A DNA stretch of 64,000 bases from TMED23 sp964643045 (GTDB lineage: Bacteria; Pseudomonadota; Alphaproteobacteria; Rhodospirillales; UBA2165). Under the pieces are notes generated by a model that had not been told where the DNA came from, ran no database searches, and was given only the letters and a program-made list of their open reading frames with translations. Location: contig CAZXSC010000001.1 of the NCBI GenBank assembly GCA_964643045.1, positions 62,001 through 126,000 of the forward strand, given 5' to 3'. Position 1 is the stretch's first letter. Each line of letters begins with the position of its first letter. Position numbers and translations under genes: made by a program. Shown piece after piece: positions 45,483 through 53,869 of this stretch.

Positions 45483-46476
45483 TATAGTCCCCGGGTTTAT
45501 AACTGGCGATATTTTCTGAGTTTCTAAACCAATCGATTGTTTTGGTAATACCTTTTTTGAAACCGGAAAGATTTGCGTAAGCTGGCTGCCAGCCAATCAA
45601 CTCTTTGGCGAGACTATTGTCTGCCCAAAGTCGCTCAACTTCACTTAATTCTGGCCTCTTTCTTTTCTTGTCCTCTTCAATGTCTAGTGTGCAACCAATT
45701 AAATCAGCTATAATCCGCGCCATATCGCCAATTGCAATTTCGAAATTACTACCGAGGTTTATTACTTTCCCCGAAATGTTTTCTGTTTTCAACATCGCAA
45801 GAAATCCACCAACTGTATCAGTTATAAAACTGAAATCCCGTGTGGGGTGAGTAGCACCCAGTTTTATACAACCGCTTCCAGATAACATTTGTAATATTAT
45901 CGTTGGAATTATAGCTCGGGCAGATTGGCGTGGTCCGTAGGTGTTAAATGGGCGAATGATATTTACTGGGGTTTCGAATGATCGTTGAAAAGCTAATGCC
46001 ATTTGATCCGCTGCAATTTTGGTGGCGGAATAAGGGGACTGTCCTTGTAGAGGGTGTGCTTCGGTTATTGGGACAAATTGAGCCGTGCCATAAACCTCGC
46101 TGGTGGAGGTGTGGATTATTTTACTAACGGATAAATCTCTTCCAGCTTGTAAAACATTTAAAGTTCCCATTACATTTGTTTCAACATATGTTGCCGGTGA
46201 ATGGTATGAATAAGGAATGCCGATCAAAGCCGCTAGATGAATTACGGCGTCACAATTTTTGATTGCCTGTCTTACACCAAAGGGATCCCTAATATCCCCA
46301 GAAAAAATATCGAGAGAATTTTTGATGTCGTTATCAATTTGATCAAGCCATCCGCACGAATTAAAAGAATTGTAAAATACAAACGCACGAACATCATAAC
46401 CATCTCGAACTAAGGCTTCGGTTAAATGAGAGCCAATAAAACCATCTGCACCAGTTATAAGCACTTTTTTAATCAT
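45475..46476 (-). CDS. legB: GDP-GlcNAc 4,6-dehydratase, LegB
   Basis: Extended SDR of 333 residues: VLITGADGFIGSH (5-17), FVFYNSFNSCGWLD near 32 typical of LegB, IGIPYSYHSP near 85, STSEVYGTAQ near 125, catalytic Y149 and K153, and NTYGPRQSARAIIPT near 178. The product is a 4-keto-6-deoxy-GDP-sugar that LegC aminates. Followed by a CBS nucleotidyltransferase and preceded by legC, the common legionaminic order. Confidence 0.92.
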   Translation of the reverse strand: MIKKVLITGADGFIGSHLTEALVRDGYDVRAFVFYNSFNSCGWLDQIDNDIKNSLDIFSGDIRDPFGVRQAIKNCDAVIHLAALIGIPYSYHSPATYVETNVMGTLNVLQAGRDLSVSKIIHTSTSEVYGTAQFVPITEAHPLQGQSPYSATKIAADQMALAFQRSFETPVNIIRPFNTYGPRQSARAIIPTIILQMLSGSGCIKLGATHPTRDFSFITDTVGGFLAMLKTENISGKVINLGSNFEIAIGDMARIIADLIGCTLDIEEDKKRKRPELSEVERLWADNSLAKELIGWQPAYANLSGFKKGITKTIDWFRNSENIASYKPGDYNV

Positions 46477-46488
46477 GATAGGATGTCA

Positions 46489-47700
46489 TCAACTATTGTT
46501 TGACCTAAGCTCAATAGGTTTTTTGCGGATCAAAAATGGGCTGCTTGGTAAGTTAATTATTGATTTTTCTATTTTTTCAGCTATTGGCATCTCTGCCATT
46601 CGCGGAGAATTTCGATAAGGTATTAATTTGTGTAGTAAGCGCCAAGATGGCCTAGAATAAAATTTTGCATCATTTAACACCTGAAGTAATTGATCTTTGA
46701 TATGGTAGTGTTTCTCATTAATCTTTATAGCATTCAACCAATAATTACTTCTGGAATTTTTTGGTTCCAAAACGAAGTCAATCTCCTTTATATTTTTAAA
46801 TGCTTGCTTATATTTTTCCGCTAATACCCTTTTTTCTAAAACTGATTCTTCAAGCGATTCTAATTGTGCGCATCCCAAGGCGGCATTGATATTTGGCATA
46901 CGATAATTGAAGCCAATCTTATCATGTATATAAGACCACGAATGTGATTTTTTTGCCGTAGTGCTTAGGTGCTTGGCTTCTTTAGCAATTTTTTTGTCGT
47001 TTGTAAGAATAGCGCCTCCCCCTCCTGTAGTTATGATTTTGTTGCCATTAAAACTAAGGGCTGCAGCAAGCCCAAATGTTCCGCAGTGCCGATTCTGATA
47101 ATTTGATCCTAACGCTTCTGCGGCATCTTCTATCAATGTAATATTAAAATGATTGCTGATTTCGACTAAACTTTCAATCTCTACAGGATGGCCAAAGGTG
47201 TGCATCGGTAAAATGGCTTTTATGCGCCTTCCGGTAATTTTATTTCGTAATCCATTGGTAGTTTTTTCAGAAATCTCATCTAAATATGATTTAAGTAACT
47301 TAGGGTCTAAACCCAGAGTTTCTTCGCTAATATCTGAGAAATGTGCGAATGCATTACAATAACTTACGGCATTTGCTGTTGCTATGAAACTCAATGCTGG
47401 AACAACGACCTCATCATTTGGTTTTACCCCAGCAAGAATTAAAGATAGGTGTAAAGCTGCAGTCCCATTTACTGTTGCGATAGCATATTTTGCTCCGGTA
47501 TAGTCACAAAGATCTTTTTCAAACCGATCAACGTAGGAGCCCGCAGAAGATACCCAACCGGTGTCAAGACACTCTTTGATATATTCCCATTCATTCCCTT
47601 TAAATTCAGGCTCGTGAAGGACAATTTTATTGTCTGCAGGCCCAATTGTCCTTTGGATAGCTGAAAGTATTCTTTGGGTTAACTGGTTTGCTTTATCCAT
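46489..47700 (-). CDS. legC: LegC-family aminotransferase
   Basis: PLP aminotransferase of 403 residues in the DegT family: VLHEPEFKGNEWEYIKEC near 27 is LegC-like, VNGTAALHL near 77, EDAAEALGS near 191, and the Schiff-base lysine is K221 in SFNGNKIITTGGGG. It adds the 4-amino group in the GDP branch of legionaminic acid. Separated from legB by 12 bases. Good length and motifs. Confidence 0.91.
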   Translation of the reverse strand: MDKANQLTQRILSAIQRTIGPADNKIVLHEPEFKGNEWEYIKECLDTGWVSSAGSYVDRFEKDLCDYTGAKYAIATVNGTAALHLSLILAGVKPNDEVVVPALSFIATANAVSYCNAFAHFSDISEETLGLDPKLLKSYLDEISEKTTNGLRNKITGRRIKAILPMHTFGHPVEIESLVEISNHFNITLIEDAAEALGSNYQNRHCGTFGLAAALSFNGNKIITTGGGGAILTNDKKIAKEAKHLSTTAKKSHSWSYIHDKIGFNYRMPNINAALGCAQLESLEESVLEKRVLAEKYKQAFKNIKEIDFVLEPKNSRSNYWLNAIKINEKHYHIKDQLLQVLNDAKFYSRPSWRLLHKLIPYRNSPRMAEMPIAEKIEKSIINLPSSPFLIRKKPIELRSNNS

Positions 47701-47738
47701 AGGTGAAATTATTGTGTATCTTAAAAAGTCGAATGTGG

Positions 47739-48686
47739 CTATGCATTGGAGAATTCATTTTTTATAGCCTGATTTAATGAAAGTGGGCTCCAAGAAAGCT
47801 GAGATATTGTTTTTTTTGGGTTTCCTAATATAACATTGGGCTCTCCTTTTCGGAGTGGAATTTTGCCGAACTTCAGAAGCTTTTCATCGGCATCGATGCA
47901 ATTAGCCGTCATTATCAAAAATTTTCTTAATTTTGTAGCACGTCCTGAGCACACATTATAAATATCAAAATTTCCGCGGCTTAAATCATCTGCAATTTTA
48001 CGGTAAACTTCACAAACGTCGCTGATAGCGATAAAATCCCGCTTTTGGTTACAGTGTGATAAATCAATTGACTTATTATTTCTTAATGCTTCGACTACCT
48101 GTGGGATAATTTTTCTGGGATTGTCAAGTGAGCCAAATGGGAGAAATATTCGGGCTACTCTGGTTGGAATATCATAATAGTTTGATAGATGTTTTGCTGT
48201 TATTGTTTGTGTGAGTTTTGTAATTCCATAAAGTGAACTTGGATTTGGTTTTTTATTTTCAGCGTGTGCTTTATTAGATGGACCATACTCAGCTTCCGTA
48301 CCAGTAATTATTATTCCACATCCTTTATCCTTTAAGACTTGAAAAAGAATTGGGATTGATCCGGAGTTTATTATTAAACCATTTTTAAAATCATAGTCAT
48401 TGCTATTATAGTTATATGCAAATCCAGCATGTTGTATCCATAAATTAGGTTTATACTTATCAACAATTTTCGTCAGTGCTAATTTATTGCAAATATCAAA
48501 ATGCTCAAATTTAACTATTTTAGAGATATTAGAAACTCGCTTCGATTGAGGATCAGAATAACTATCAAGGGTTTTTGAATGTCCAGCTATTACGTGCCAA
48601 TTATTTCGTGTAAACATTTGACATAGATGCATGCCAACAAAACTGGTTGCGCCAGTTATAATTACTGTCTTTCTGGCTCTATTCAT
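47739..48686 (-). CDS. NAD-dependent sugar epimerase/reductase (extended SDR), CDP-sugar branch
   Basis: Extended SDR of 315 residues: IITGATSFVGMH near 9, ITGTEAEYG near 128, catalytic YxxxK in SSLYGITKLTQ, RIFLPFGS near 180 and KRDFIAISDVC near 211. It follows RfbF, RfbG and an RmlC-like gene, so it may reduce the 4-keto group of the CDP-6-deoxy sugar to give the final CDP-6-deoxyhexose. Only the fold is certain. Confidence 0.78.
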   Translation of the reverse strand: MNRARKTVIITGATSFVGMHLCQMFTRNNWHVIAGHSKTLDSYSDPQSKRVSNISKIVKFEHFDICNKLALTKIVDKYKPNLWIQHAGFAYNYNSNDYDFKNGLIINSGSIPILFQVLKDKGCGIIITGTEAEYGPSNKAHAENKKPNPSSLYGITKLTQTITAKHLSNYYDIPTRVARIFLPFGSLDNPRKIIPQVVEALRNNKSIDLSHCNQKRDFIAISDVCEVYRKIADDLSRGNFDIYNVCSGRATKLRKFLIMTANCIDADEKLLKFGKIPLRKGEPNVILGNPKKTISQLSWSPLSLNQAIKNEFSNA

Positions 48687-48688
48687 CC

Positions 48689-49144
48689 CTAGTTTGTTGT
48701 CCAGCTGAAATCAATTACGGAATTCTCAATATTTAATTGTTCTGATTCCTCTGGGTTATGTGGAATAGTTGCACAGTTAGCTAAAAAAGCATCAGTGGGT
48801 CCAATATTTTGAAACCCATACCACAACATCGGTGGAATAGTAATCAAAGCATACAGATCACTAGGCCCAAGTAGAAACTCGTTGAATATTTTGGTTGAGG
48901 GACTGTTTTCTCGATCGTCATAAGCTACTAGGCGCACTCTCCCAATTGGAACAGCAATATTTAATGTCATTTCTTTGTGTCGTTTCCATGCTTTAATAAC
49001 ATTTGGACGTATCATAGAAAAATACACCTCACCAAATTTTATAAAATGTGGTTCATTAGCTCTCAGCATGTGCATCACGGCCCCTCGATTGTCCTCAATT
49101 ATCTCCAGTGGGCTAATAATTATCCCGCGAATAGGTGGCGTCAT
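48689..49144 (-). CDS. RmlC-like cupin, dTDP-4-dehydrorhamnose 3,5-epimerase family
   Basis: Small cupin of 151 residues: DNRGAVMHMLR near 18, FGEVYFSMIRPNVIKAWKRH near 37-56, NIAVPIGRVRLVAYDDR near 62 and IPPMLWYGFQN near 103. These match RmlC-type sugar epimerases; the histidine of HKEM probably equals the catalytic base region. The gene is coupled to rfbG by an ATGA overlap, so it would epimerise C3 or C5 of the CDP-4-keto-6-deoxyglucose. It is shorter than standard RmlC (about 180), so may be a one-centre epimerase. Confidence 0.78.
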   Translation of the reverse strand: MTPPIRGIIISPLEIIEDNRGAVMHMLRANEPHFIKFGEVYFSMIRPNVIKAWKRHKEMTLNIAVPIGRVRLVAYDDRENSPSTKIFNEFLLGPSDLYALITIPPMLWYGFQNIGPTDAFLANCATIPHNPEESEQLNIENSVIDFSWTTN

Positions 49145-50220
49145 TCTTCAGAGTCTGAAATATAGGATGATATTTGAGCCATTGTCAGGTCGATGGGATT
49201 TTTGCCGTCATCGACGTTTTTGTACCAATCGATGGTTTCTGTTACGCAGCGTTCAAAATTCCAAACAGGCCTCCAGGCTAATTGGGATTTAGCTTTGTCG
49301 CTGGATAACATGAGTAAGTTTGATTCATGTGGTGAAGTTGGTTCTTCGGTTATTTTTACCGAGCCCTCTCCCCAAACCTTCACCGCAAATCTAGCAAGAT
49401 CTTCAACAGAGTGTACATTTTCGGTGTCGGGTCCAAAATTCCAGGACCCTTTTATACTTTCCGAGTTTTCAAGAATTTTGGCTGCCAAAGTCAAGTAACC
49501 GGATAGTGGTTCTAATACATGTTGCCAGGGCCTTGTAGCTCCAGGGTTTCTGATTTCAATAGGGTATCTGCCTTTGATGGCGCGAACGCAATCAGGAACA
49601 ATTCTATTGCTTGATAAATCGCCTCCGCCTATTACGTTGCCTGCGCGTGTAGTTACTGCCCCAATATTTTTCTTTTCTTTCAGAAATGACTGATAATATC
49701 CCTCAAAAACATTTTCGGTGGCAGCCTTTGATGCAGAATAAGGATCCTGACCACCAAGCTCATCATTTTCTCGGTAACCCCATAACCATTCTTTATTCTT
49801 GTAACATTTGTCGGAAGTTATAAAAATCAAAGCCCTGACATTGTTACAATTACGCACTGATTCCAATAAATTTATACTGCCTCCAATATTTGTGTCGAAT
49901 GTTTCTTTAGGGTTTTGATAACCATGTCTAACCAGTGCTTGGGCTGCAAGGTGGATAATTATTTCTGGTTTAGTTTTCTCAATCACATTATTAATAGAAT
50001 CATATTGACGGATATCACCATTATATTGGGCTATTCGACTGTCTAATTTAAGTTGTTCAAATAATGGCGCGTCAGGTTTCGGCGGTAGAGCAAAACCTGA
50101 AACGTTTGCACCCAAATCAATTAACCAAGTGCAGAGCCAACTTCCCTTAAAGCCAGTTGATCCAGTTACTAGAACACGCTTTCCTTTGAGCTTATTTAAA
50201 CTGTTGAGCGAAATTGTCAT
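49141..50220 (-). CDS. rfbG: CDP-glucose 4,6-dehydratase, RfbG
   Basis: SDR of 359 residues: VTGSTGFKGSWL (18-29), the GFKGSWL form typical of RfbG, HLAAQALVRHGYQNP near 90, TSDKCYKN near 134, YSASKAATE and TTRAGNVIGGGD near 194. It converts CDP-glucose to CDP-4-keto-6-deoxyglucose. Coupled with rfbF by an ATGA overlap; this pair is diagnostic of a CDP-deoxysugar pathway. Confidence 0.93.
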   Translation of the reverse strand: MTISLNSLNKLKGKRVLVTGSTGFKGSWLCTWLIDLGANVSGFALPPKPDAPLFEQLKLDSRIAQYNGDIRQYDSINNVIEKTKPEIIIHLAAQALVRHGYQNPKETFDTNIGGSINLLESVRNCNNVRALIFITSDKCYKNKEWLWGYRENDELGGQDPYSASKAATENVFEGYYQSFLKEKKNIGAVTTRAGNVIGGGDLSSNRIVPDCVRAIKGRYPIEIRNPGATRPWQHVLEPLSGYLTLAAKILENSESIKGSWNFGPDTENVHSVEDLARFAVKVWGEGSVKITEEPTSPHESNLLMLSSDKAKSQLAWRPVWNFERCVTETIDWYKNVDDGKNPIDLTMAQISSYISDSEE

Positions 50221-51014
50221 TTAAACCAATGTGCTTTGCCGTCGCCATAGATTTGGTTTAGTAATTCATAGTCCCTTCTAGTATCCATACATTGCCAAAA
50301 GCCATCATGAGCATACATCATCATTTGACCATCTTTAGCAATTTTGCGCATAGGATCCGCTTCAAGGGTTTCGTCTAATCTGTGGGTATCGAGATAGTCA
50401 AAAATTGAGCTCTGGCATACAAAATAGCCGCCTGAAATTCGCCCCCCAGAGGTTTGTGGTTTTTCGTTAAATTTGGTTACTTGGCCCAGTTTATTTTCTT
50501 GCAACTCGCCAAAACGGCCAGGTGGACGGACACCGCAAACAGTCATTATCTTGCCGTGATCTTTGTGAAAAGATATGAGAGCTTCTATATCAACATCGCT
50601 TAGCCCGTCACCATAGGTTAGCATAAAGCACTCATCAGTTCCAATAAAGCTGCGGATTTGTGAAACTCGAGAGCCTGTTAGTGTCTCTATACCTGTTTCA
50701 ACAAATGTTATTTTCCAGTCCAAAGATTTTTCTTCGTCATGATATAAAATTTTCTCCTGGTTGCTGAAATCAACTGTAAAATTACTTGTTAGTGTTCGAT
50801 AGTTCAGAAAAAATTCTTTTATTATTTCGGATTTATAACCTAGGCATAAAATAAATTCTTTATAACCAAAATCTGCATAGGACTTCATAACATGCCAAAT
50901 TATTGGATAATTTCCGATCGGTATCATGGGTTTGGGTAGATTCTCATTGACATCTTTTATACGGGTTCCTTTTCCACCACAAAGGATAACGACTTTCATT
51001 GAATTTTCTATCAT
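50217..51014 (-). CDS. rfbF: Glucose-1-phosphate cytidylyltransferase, RfbF
   Basis: Nucleotidyltransferase of 265 residues: VILCGGKGTRIKD (9-21) and NLPKPMIPIGNYPIIWHVMK near 25-44, typical of RfbF; TYGDGLSDVD near 134, GGYFVCQSSIFDYL near 196. It makes CDP-glucose for RfbG. I keep the ATG at 51014, which has AGGAAG upstream, though an ATG five codons later is possible. The gene starts the sugar-nucleotide part of the array after the glycosyltransferase gene. Confidence 0.93.
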   Translation of the reverse strand: MIENSMKVVILCGGKGTRIKDVNENLPKPMIPIGNYPIIWHVMKSYADFGYKEFILCLGYKSEIIKEFFLNYRTLTSNFTVDFSNQEKILYHDEEKSLDWKITFVETGIETLTGSRVSQIRSFIGTDECFMLTYGDGLSDVDIEALISFHKDHGKIMTVCGVRPPGRFGELQENKLGQVTKFNEKPQTSGGRISGGYFVCQSSIFDYLDTHRLDETLEADPMRKIAKDGQMMMYAHDGFWQCMDTRRDYELLNQIYGDGKAHWFK

Positions 51015-51037
51015 GGGTTTGTCTTCCTTTTTTGCGG

Positions 51038-51943
51038 TCAGGTAATTTTGCGCAGTTGTTCGCGAAAAGTTTTGGCAATTACGTATGCGAATATGGAAAA
51101 TGGAGACTCTAATATAACCTCGCCAAATAATTTTATTCCATCACCTATTTTTTCAGCCTGGATGAGATTTAGAGCCAATCTGAATTTAGCCTTCGTTATA
51201 TGATGTTGTCCCTTTGAATGGGATGTCCTCGTTAAGAAGGGCAAATCTTGGGCATATTTTAATAAATTCAGAAAATCTTGATTAAATAAAATATTGGCAC
51301 CTGGTTGTTTTGATTCTTGATTATTATGCTGCCGCATTTTTACTAGCGGTTCTCCAATGGAACAAATTTTTCCTCCTGCATACAAAATATCGAGTGCCAT
51401 TCGATAATCACATGCGAGAGAATATCTAGTATTGTACCCACCAAATTGACTGGCAAGTGACCGACGAAACATAACACTAGAATGGGCCAATGGGTTCATC
51501 CAAGCATATTGTTGCATCAAGTTAGCGGATTGAACAGGTGGCGAGTAAAAAAAAAGGTGATTGCCATTTTCGTTAATCCATTCGACACTAGTACCAACCA
51601 GCCCGATATCGGGTCTATTTTCCAGCAGTTGCACTTGTTTTTGGATTCTGTTTTTATCTGAGATATCGTCACTATCCTGAACAGAAATAAAATCACCCGT
51701 TGCAGCATTAAACGCTTTAGAAATACCCGAGGCGAAGGTGCTATTAAGCTTTGGGTGAACTGAAATAACTTTTAGGCGGGGGTAATTAAATTCATCCAAT
51801 ATTCTAGCGGTTCCATCCGTTGAGCCATTATTAACAACGATTATTTCCGTATCGATGAATGATTGTGCCGATAAACTGTGAAGAGCATCTGCTAGAAATT
51901 GTTCCCCATTTCGGACCGTCATAATTTGGCTTACGCGTGGCAT
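51038..51943 (-). CDS. Family 2 glycosyltransferase
   Basis: GT2 enzyme of 301 residues: IMTVRNGEQFLADAL near 7, EIIVVNNGSTDGT (33-45), and the DXD-like SVQDSDD (87-93) that binds the nucleotide sugar; YSLACDYRMALDIL near 170 carries the acidic catalytic region. No membrane span except a possible C-terminal hydrophobic patch. It likely adds an inner sugar. Upstream is a 146-base gap with a candidate promoter, so it may start a transcription unit. Confidence 0.88.
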   Translation of the reverse strand: MPRVSQIMTVRNGEQFLADALHSLSAQSFIDTEIIVVNNGSTDGTARILDEFNYPRLKVISVHPKLNSTFASGISKAFNAATGDFISVQDSDDISDKNRIQKQVQLLENRPDIGLVGTSVEWINENGNHLFFYSPPVQSANLMQQYAWMNPLAHSSVMFRRSLASQFGGYNTRYSLACDYRMALDILYAGGKICSIGEPLVKMRQHNNQESKQPGANILFNQDFLNLLKYAQDLPFLTRTSHSKGQHHITKAKFRLALNLIQAEKIGDGIKLFGEVILESPFSIFAYVIAKTFREQLRKIT

Positions 51944-52042
51944 TAACTTGGATCTATTCTAAATAAGGGATAATTTACCCCAACTGTTAAGATATTAAAT
52001 GGGTATGATGGGAGATTTTTACGCAGAAAATTTATTTGGAAG

Positions 52043-52071
52043 ATAAGACTAGTAAACCTAGAAAGGGTCAA
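52043..52071 (-). promoter_or_regulatory. Candidate sigma-70 promoter before the GT2 gene
   Basis: On the minus strand, TTGACC (52071-52066) is separated by 17 bases from TCTTAT (52048-52043), a fair match to -35 and -10 boxes. The spacer holds a CTAG-N5-CTAG repeat. The leader to the GT2 ATG would be about 95 bases. The match is partial, and the site could be accidental, as AT-rich DNA gives many such hits. Confidence 0.3.
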
Positions 52072-52089
52072 ATATGACATGATAAAAAC

Positions 52090-52587
52090 TTAAATATTTA
52101 TTGCTGATGAAGGTAGACGCACGCGCACGGGACGCCCCATTAGGTTAAGCAAAATAACTACGCGTTCGTCATCATTCTGACATTCGAAAATGCCGATGTG
52201 TTCGTTAAAAGCACCAGCAGTGATTTGTACTTGGTCCCCAGGTTTAATATTTAATTGTCTATTTAGAGAAACAATACCTTCATCGTCTTCCCGAGCTCGA
52301 ATTTCATCTAGTAATTCTGTTGGAACTGGAGTTGGCAAAGCGCCAAATTGGACGAGTTTTTTCACGCCGATTGTAGAATTAATGCAGGACCAGTTTTCCT
52401 TATTGAGGTCAAATTCAACGAATAAATATTTTGGGAAAAGAGGTGCCAAGACACTATCTATGCGGCGTGCATGGCGTCTATGTTTTTTATATTGTGGTAA
52501 ATATACTTTGAATTTCTGTTGTTTTAAATTAAGAAGAGCTTTGGGCTCTTCCCGTGACTTGGTGTTAACAACGAACCATTGTTTCAT
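52090..52587 (-). CDS. NusG paralogue, RfaH-like transcription antiterminator
   Basis: Protein of 165 residues with an N-terminal NGN domain (WFVVNTKSREEPKA near 3-16, then LAPLFPKYLFVEFD near 47-60) and a C-terminal KOW domain (IKPGDQVQITAGAFNEHIGIF near 113-133). RfaH-type paralogues bind RNA polymerase at ops sites and prevent early stop of transcription in long polysaccharide operons. It is shorter than typical NusG and is coupled with the wHTH gene by ATGA. It lies at the head of the long minus-strand array, where such a factor is needed. Confidence 0.88.
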   Translation of the reverse strand: MKQWFVVNTKSREEPKALLNLKQQKFKVYLPQYKKHRRHARRIDSVLAPLFPKYLFVEFDLNKENWSCINSTIGVKKLVQFGALPTPVPTELLDEIRAREDDEGIVSLNRQLNIKPGDQVQITAGAFNEHIGIFECQNDDERVVILLNLMGRPVRVRLPSSAINI

Positions 52588-53273
52588 TTTATGTAGTTCA
52601 AATTAGAGGTGTTTTCGGATTCATATTTTGCTTGATCCCGAACAATACCTAGTATGGGAGCTGTTAGAATCTGGTCACGCGGAAAAAATTGCACTGCTTT
52701 ATCAAATGTTTCCTGCGGTTTTCTCATATCGGTTATAAGAAGAACGTGTAGGGGATTTAGCTCGGCGAGTTTACCCACAACAGGTAAATCCATATAAGTG
52801 GATGTTGAGGAAGCGGCCTCGGCATCAATAATGCCAGCCAATTTAATTTTTAGTTCGACCGCACTCAAGATAGTTATTTCAGTCAGATCACTTTTTCCTA
52901 CTAGGGCGATTCGGTTCCATCCTTTTTCATTACAACTTTGTAAAAGTTCTACTGATTGGGCTCGTGCAAGCCGAAAGAAATCAAATGATTGTTTTAGGTA
53001 TTCTGCTGTAAGCCGGCCTTTTTCTGCAAATCCACGGGGTGTAAGATAATAAGCATATCTATTCGAGGGTATTTGTTGTACCTTGATAAGGCCTTTTTTG
53101 GCGCATCTTTTCAGATACGAATTGGTTAGGCCAAGGGCCACACCTAATTCGGCAGATAAAGAGCGCTGAGTAATTGTGCTATTTTCTCCAACAACGTCGA
53201 GCAAGTTAAGTGTAATCCGCTCATCATTCTTTAAATTTTCATGTGATGGGTTTGAATCTGGCACCGGTTTCAT
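52584..53273 (-). CDS. Winged-helix transcriptional regulator with Rossmann-like C-terminus
   Basis: Protein of 229 residues. The N-terminal part holds a winged helix (LLDVVGENSTITQRSLSAEL near 24-43, then LGLTNSYLKRCAKKGLI and YYLTPRGFAEKG). The C-terminal half (about 115-210) is a Rossmann-like region with RIALVGKSDLTEITILSAVE and LAGIIDAE, as seen in nucleotide- or nucleotide-sugar-sensing folds. It would bind DNA, possibly the palindromes in 53554-53740, and respond to a sugar nucleotide. It is co-transcribed with the RfaH-like gene. Regulator role is firm, the signal is inference. Confidence 0.75.
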   Translation of the reverse strand: MKPVPDSNPSHENLKNDERITLNLLDVVGENSTITQRSLSAELGVALGLTNSYLKRCAKKGLIKVQQIPSNRYAYYLTPRGFAEKGRLTAEYLKQSFDFFRLARAQSVELLQSCNEKGWNRIALVGKSDLTEITILSAVELKIKLAGIIDAEAASSTSTYMDLPVVGKLAELNPLHVLLITDMRKPQETFDKAVQFFPRDQILTAPILGIVRDQAKYESENTSNLNYIK

Positions 53274-53391
53274 ATTGCCTCAAGAAATTAATTGTGATGT
53301 CTGCTGATAGATTTTTTGGCAGATACTTTTCGCTATTGTCACTATTCTCAGTAGAGATTTCCAATCAGATCTTTAATACGATTTTTAATTA

Positions 53392-53404
53392 GGCACGCTA
53401 CCGC
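53392..53404 (-). promoter_or_regulatory. ops/JUMPstart-like element
   Basis: The minus strand reads GCGGTAGCGTGCC here, preceded by GT. It shares GCGGTAGCGTG, eleven bases, with the end of the E. coli JUMPstart element (GGCGGTAGCGTG), missing only the first G. It lies about 120 bases upstream of the wHTH ATG, in the expected leader, and the next gene but one is an RfaH-like NusG paralogue. Whether an RfaH of this organism uses the same sequence is not known. Confidence 0.55.
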
Positions 53405-53553
53405 ACTTCGGGTGAAAAGCAGAATTCCAAAGCACTAATTAAACACCCATTTTTGTTCAAACATTGCGCTTAAAGCGTCTATCGCCCAAAGGAGGACGGT
53501 TTTCTCCAGATGTATATTTCTACATCCTATTTGTGGACAACTCACAATCATGT

Positions 53554-53568
53554 GTTCGGCCGTTGAAC
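53554..53568. promoter_or_regulatory. GTTC-N7-GAAC inverted repeat, copy 1
   Basis: GTTC and GAAC arms separated by GGCCGTT. It is one of three copies within 187 bases upstream of the wHTH gene and may be an operator. The site is just upstream of the weak promoter candidate near 53510-53540 on the minus strand. Confidence 0.45.
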
Positions 53569-53680
53569 AATGCCTTTATTTACCAGAAAAAACTCTAAAA
53601 TTATGGTTAGTTTTAGGTTTTTCGGTAGAAAAATCCCTAGATCTCAACGTAAATAAATTTTTTACGGTTTAAATAAGGTT

Positions 53681-53695
53681 GTTCATAGAATGAAC
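53681..53695. promoter_or_regulatory. GTTC-N7-GAAC inverted repeat, copy 2
   Basis: GTTCAT-AGA-ATGAAC, a perfect 6-3-6 repeat, extended to 7-3-7 by flanking T and A. It is the same shape as the copy at 27083 (GTTCAA-GCT-TTGAAC). Probable binding site of a dimeric regulator. Confidence 0.5.
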
Positions 53696-53725
53696 ATACA
53701 GTTTTGGCTAGATGCTGTCAATATT

Positions 53726-53740
53726 GTTCGTAATGTGAAC
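53726..53740. promoter_or_regulatory. GTTC-N7-GAAC inverted repeat, copy 3
   Basis: GTTC and GAAC arms around GTAATGT, with its centre 45 bases from that of copy 2. The spacing would place two dimers on nearly the same face of the helix. Eight fixed bases three times in a 187-base stretch is far above chance. Confidence 0.48.
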
Positions 53741-53869
53741 GCGTGGCTTGTTTTAACAAATTGGGTCAATATTAATTGAATTTAATGATATGTTTGACGC
53801 TAAATGCCATTGGAGATTTGTAGTTGAATTTATTCTATCAGATTATTTATTTTGATCGGGATAAACCGG

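Larger units (their letters stand above)
53274..53869. other. Regulatory intergenic region upstream of the wHTH/RfaH-like genes
   Basis: No gene is visible in these 596 bases, which are AT-rich. They hold three GTTC-N7-GAAC inverted repeats (53554, 53681, 53726), an ops-like element near 53392, and a weak minus-strand promoter candidate (TTGTCC with TATACA 18 bases later, about 53510-53540). No clear rho-independent terminator for the acyltransferase gene at 53870 was seen. The region appears to be the control point for the left-hand gene array. Confidence 0.6.

Noticed and set aside
53681..53740. GTTC/GAAC repeats as LexA (SOS) boxes
   Set aside because: Alphaproteobacterial LexA boxes are direct repeats GTTC-N7-GTTC; these are inverted repeats, and no SOS gene is near.
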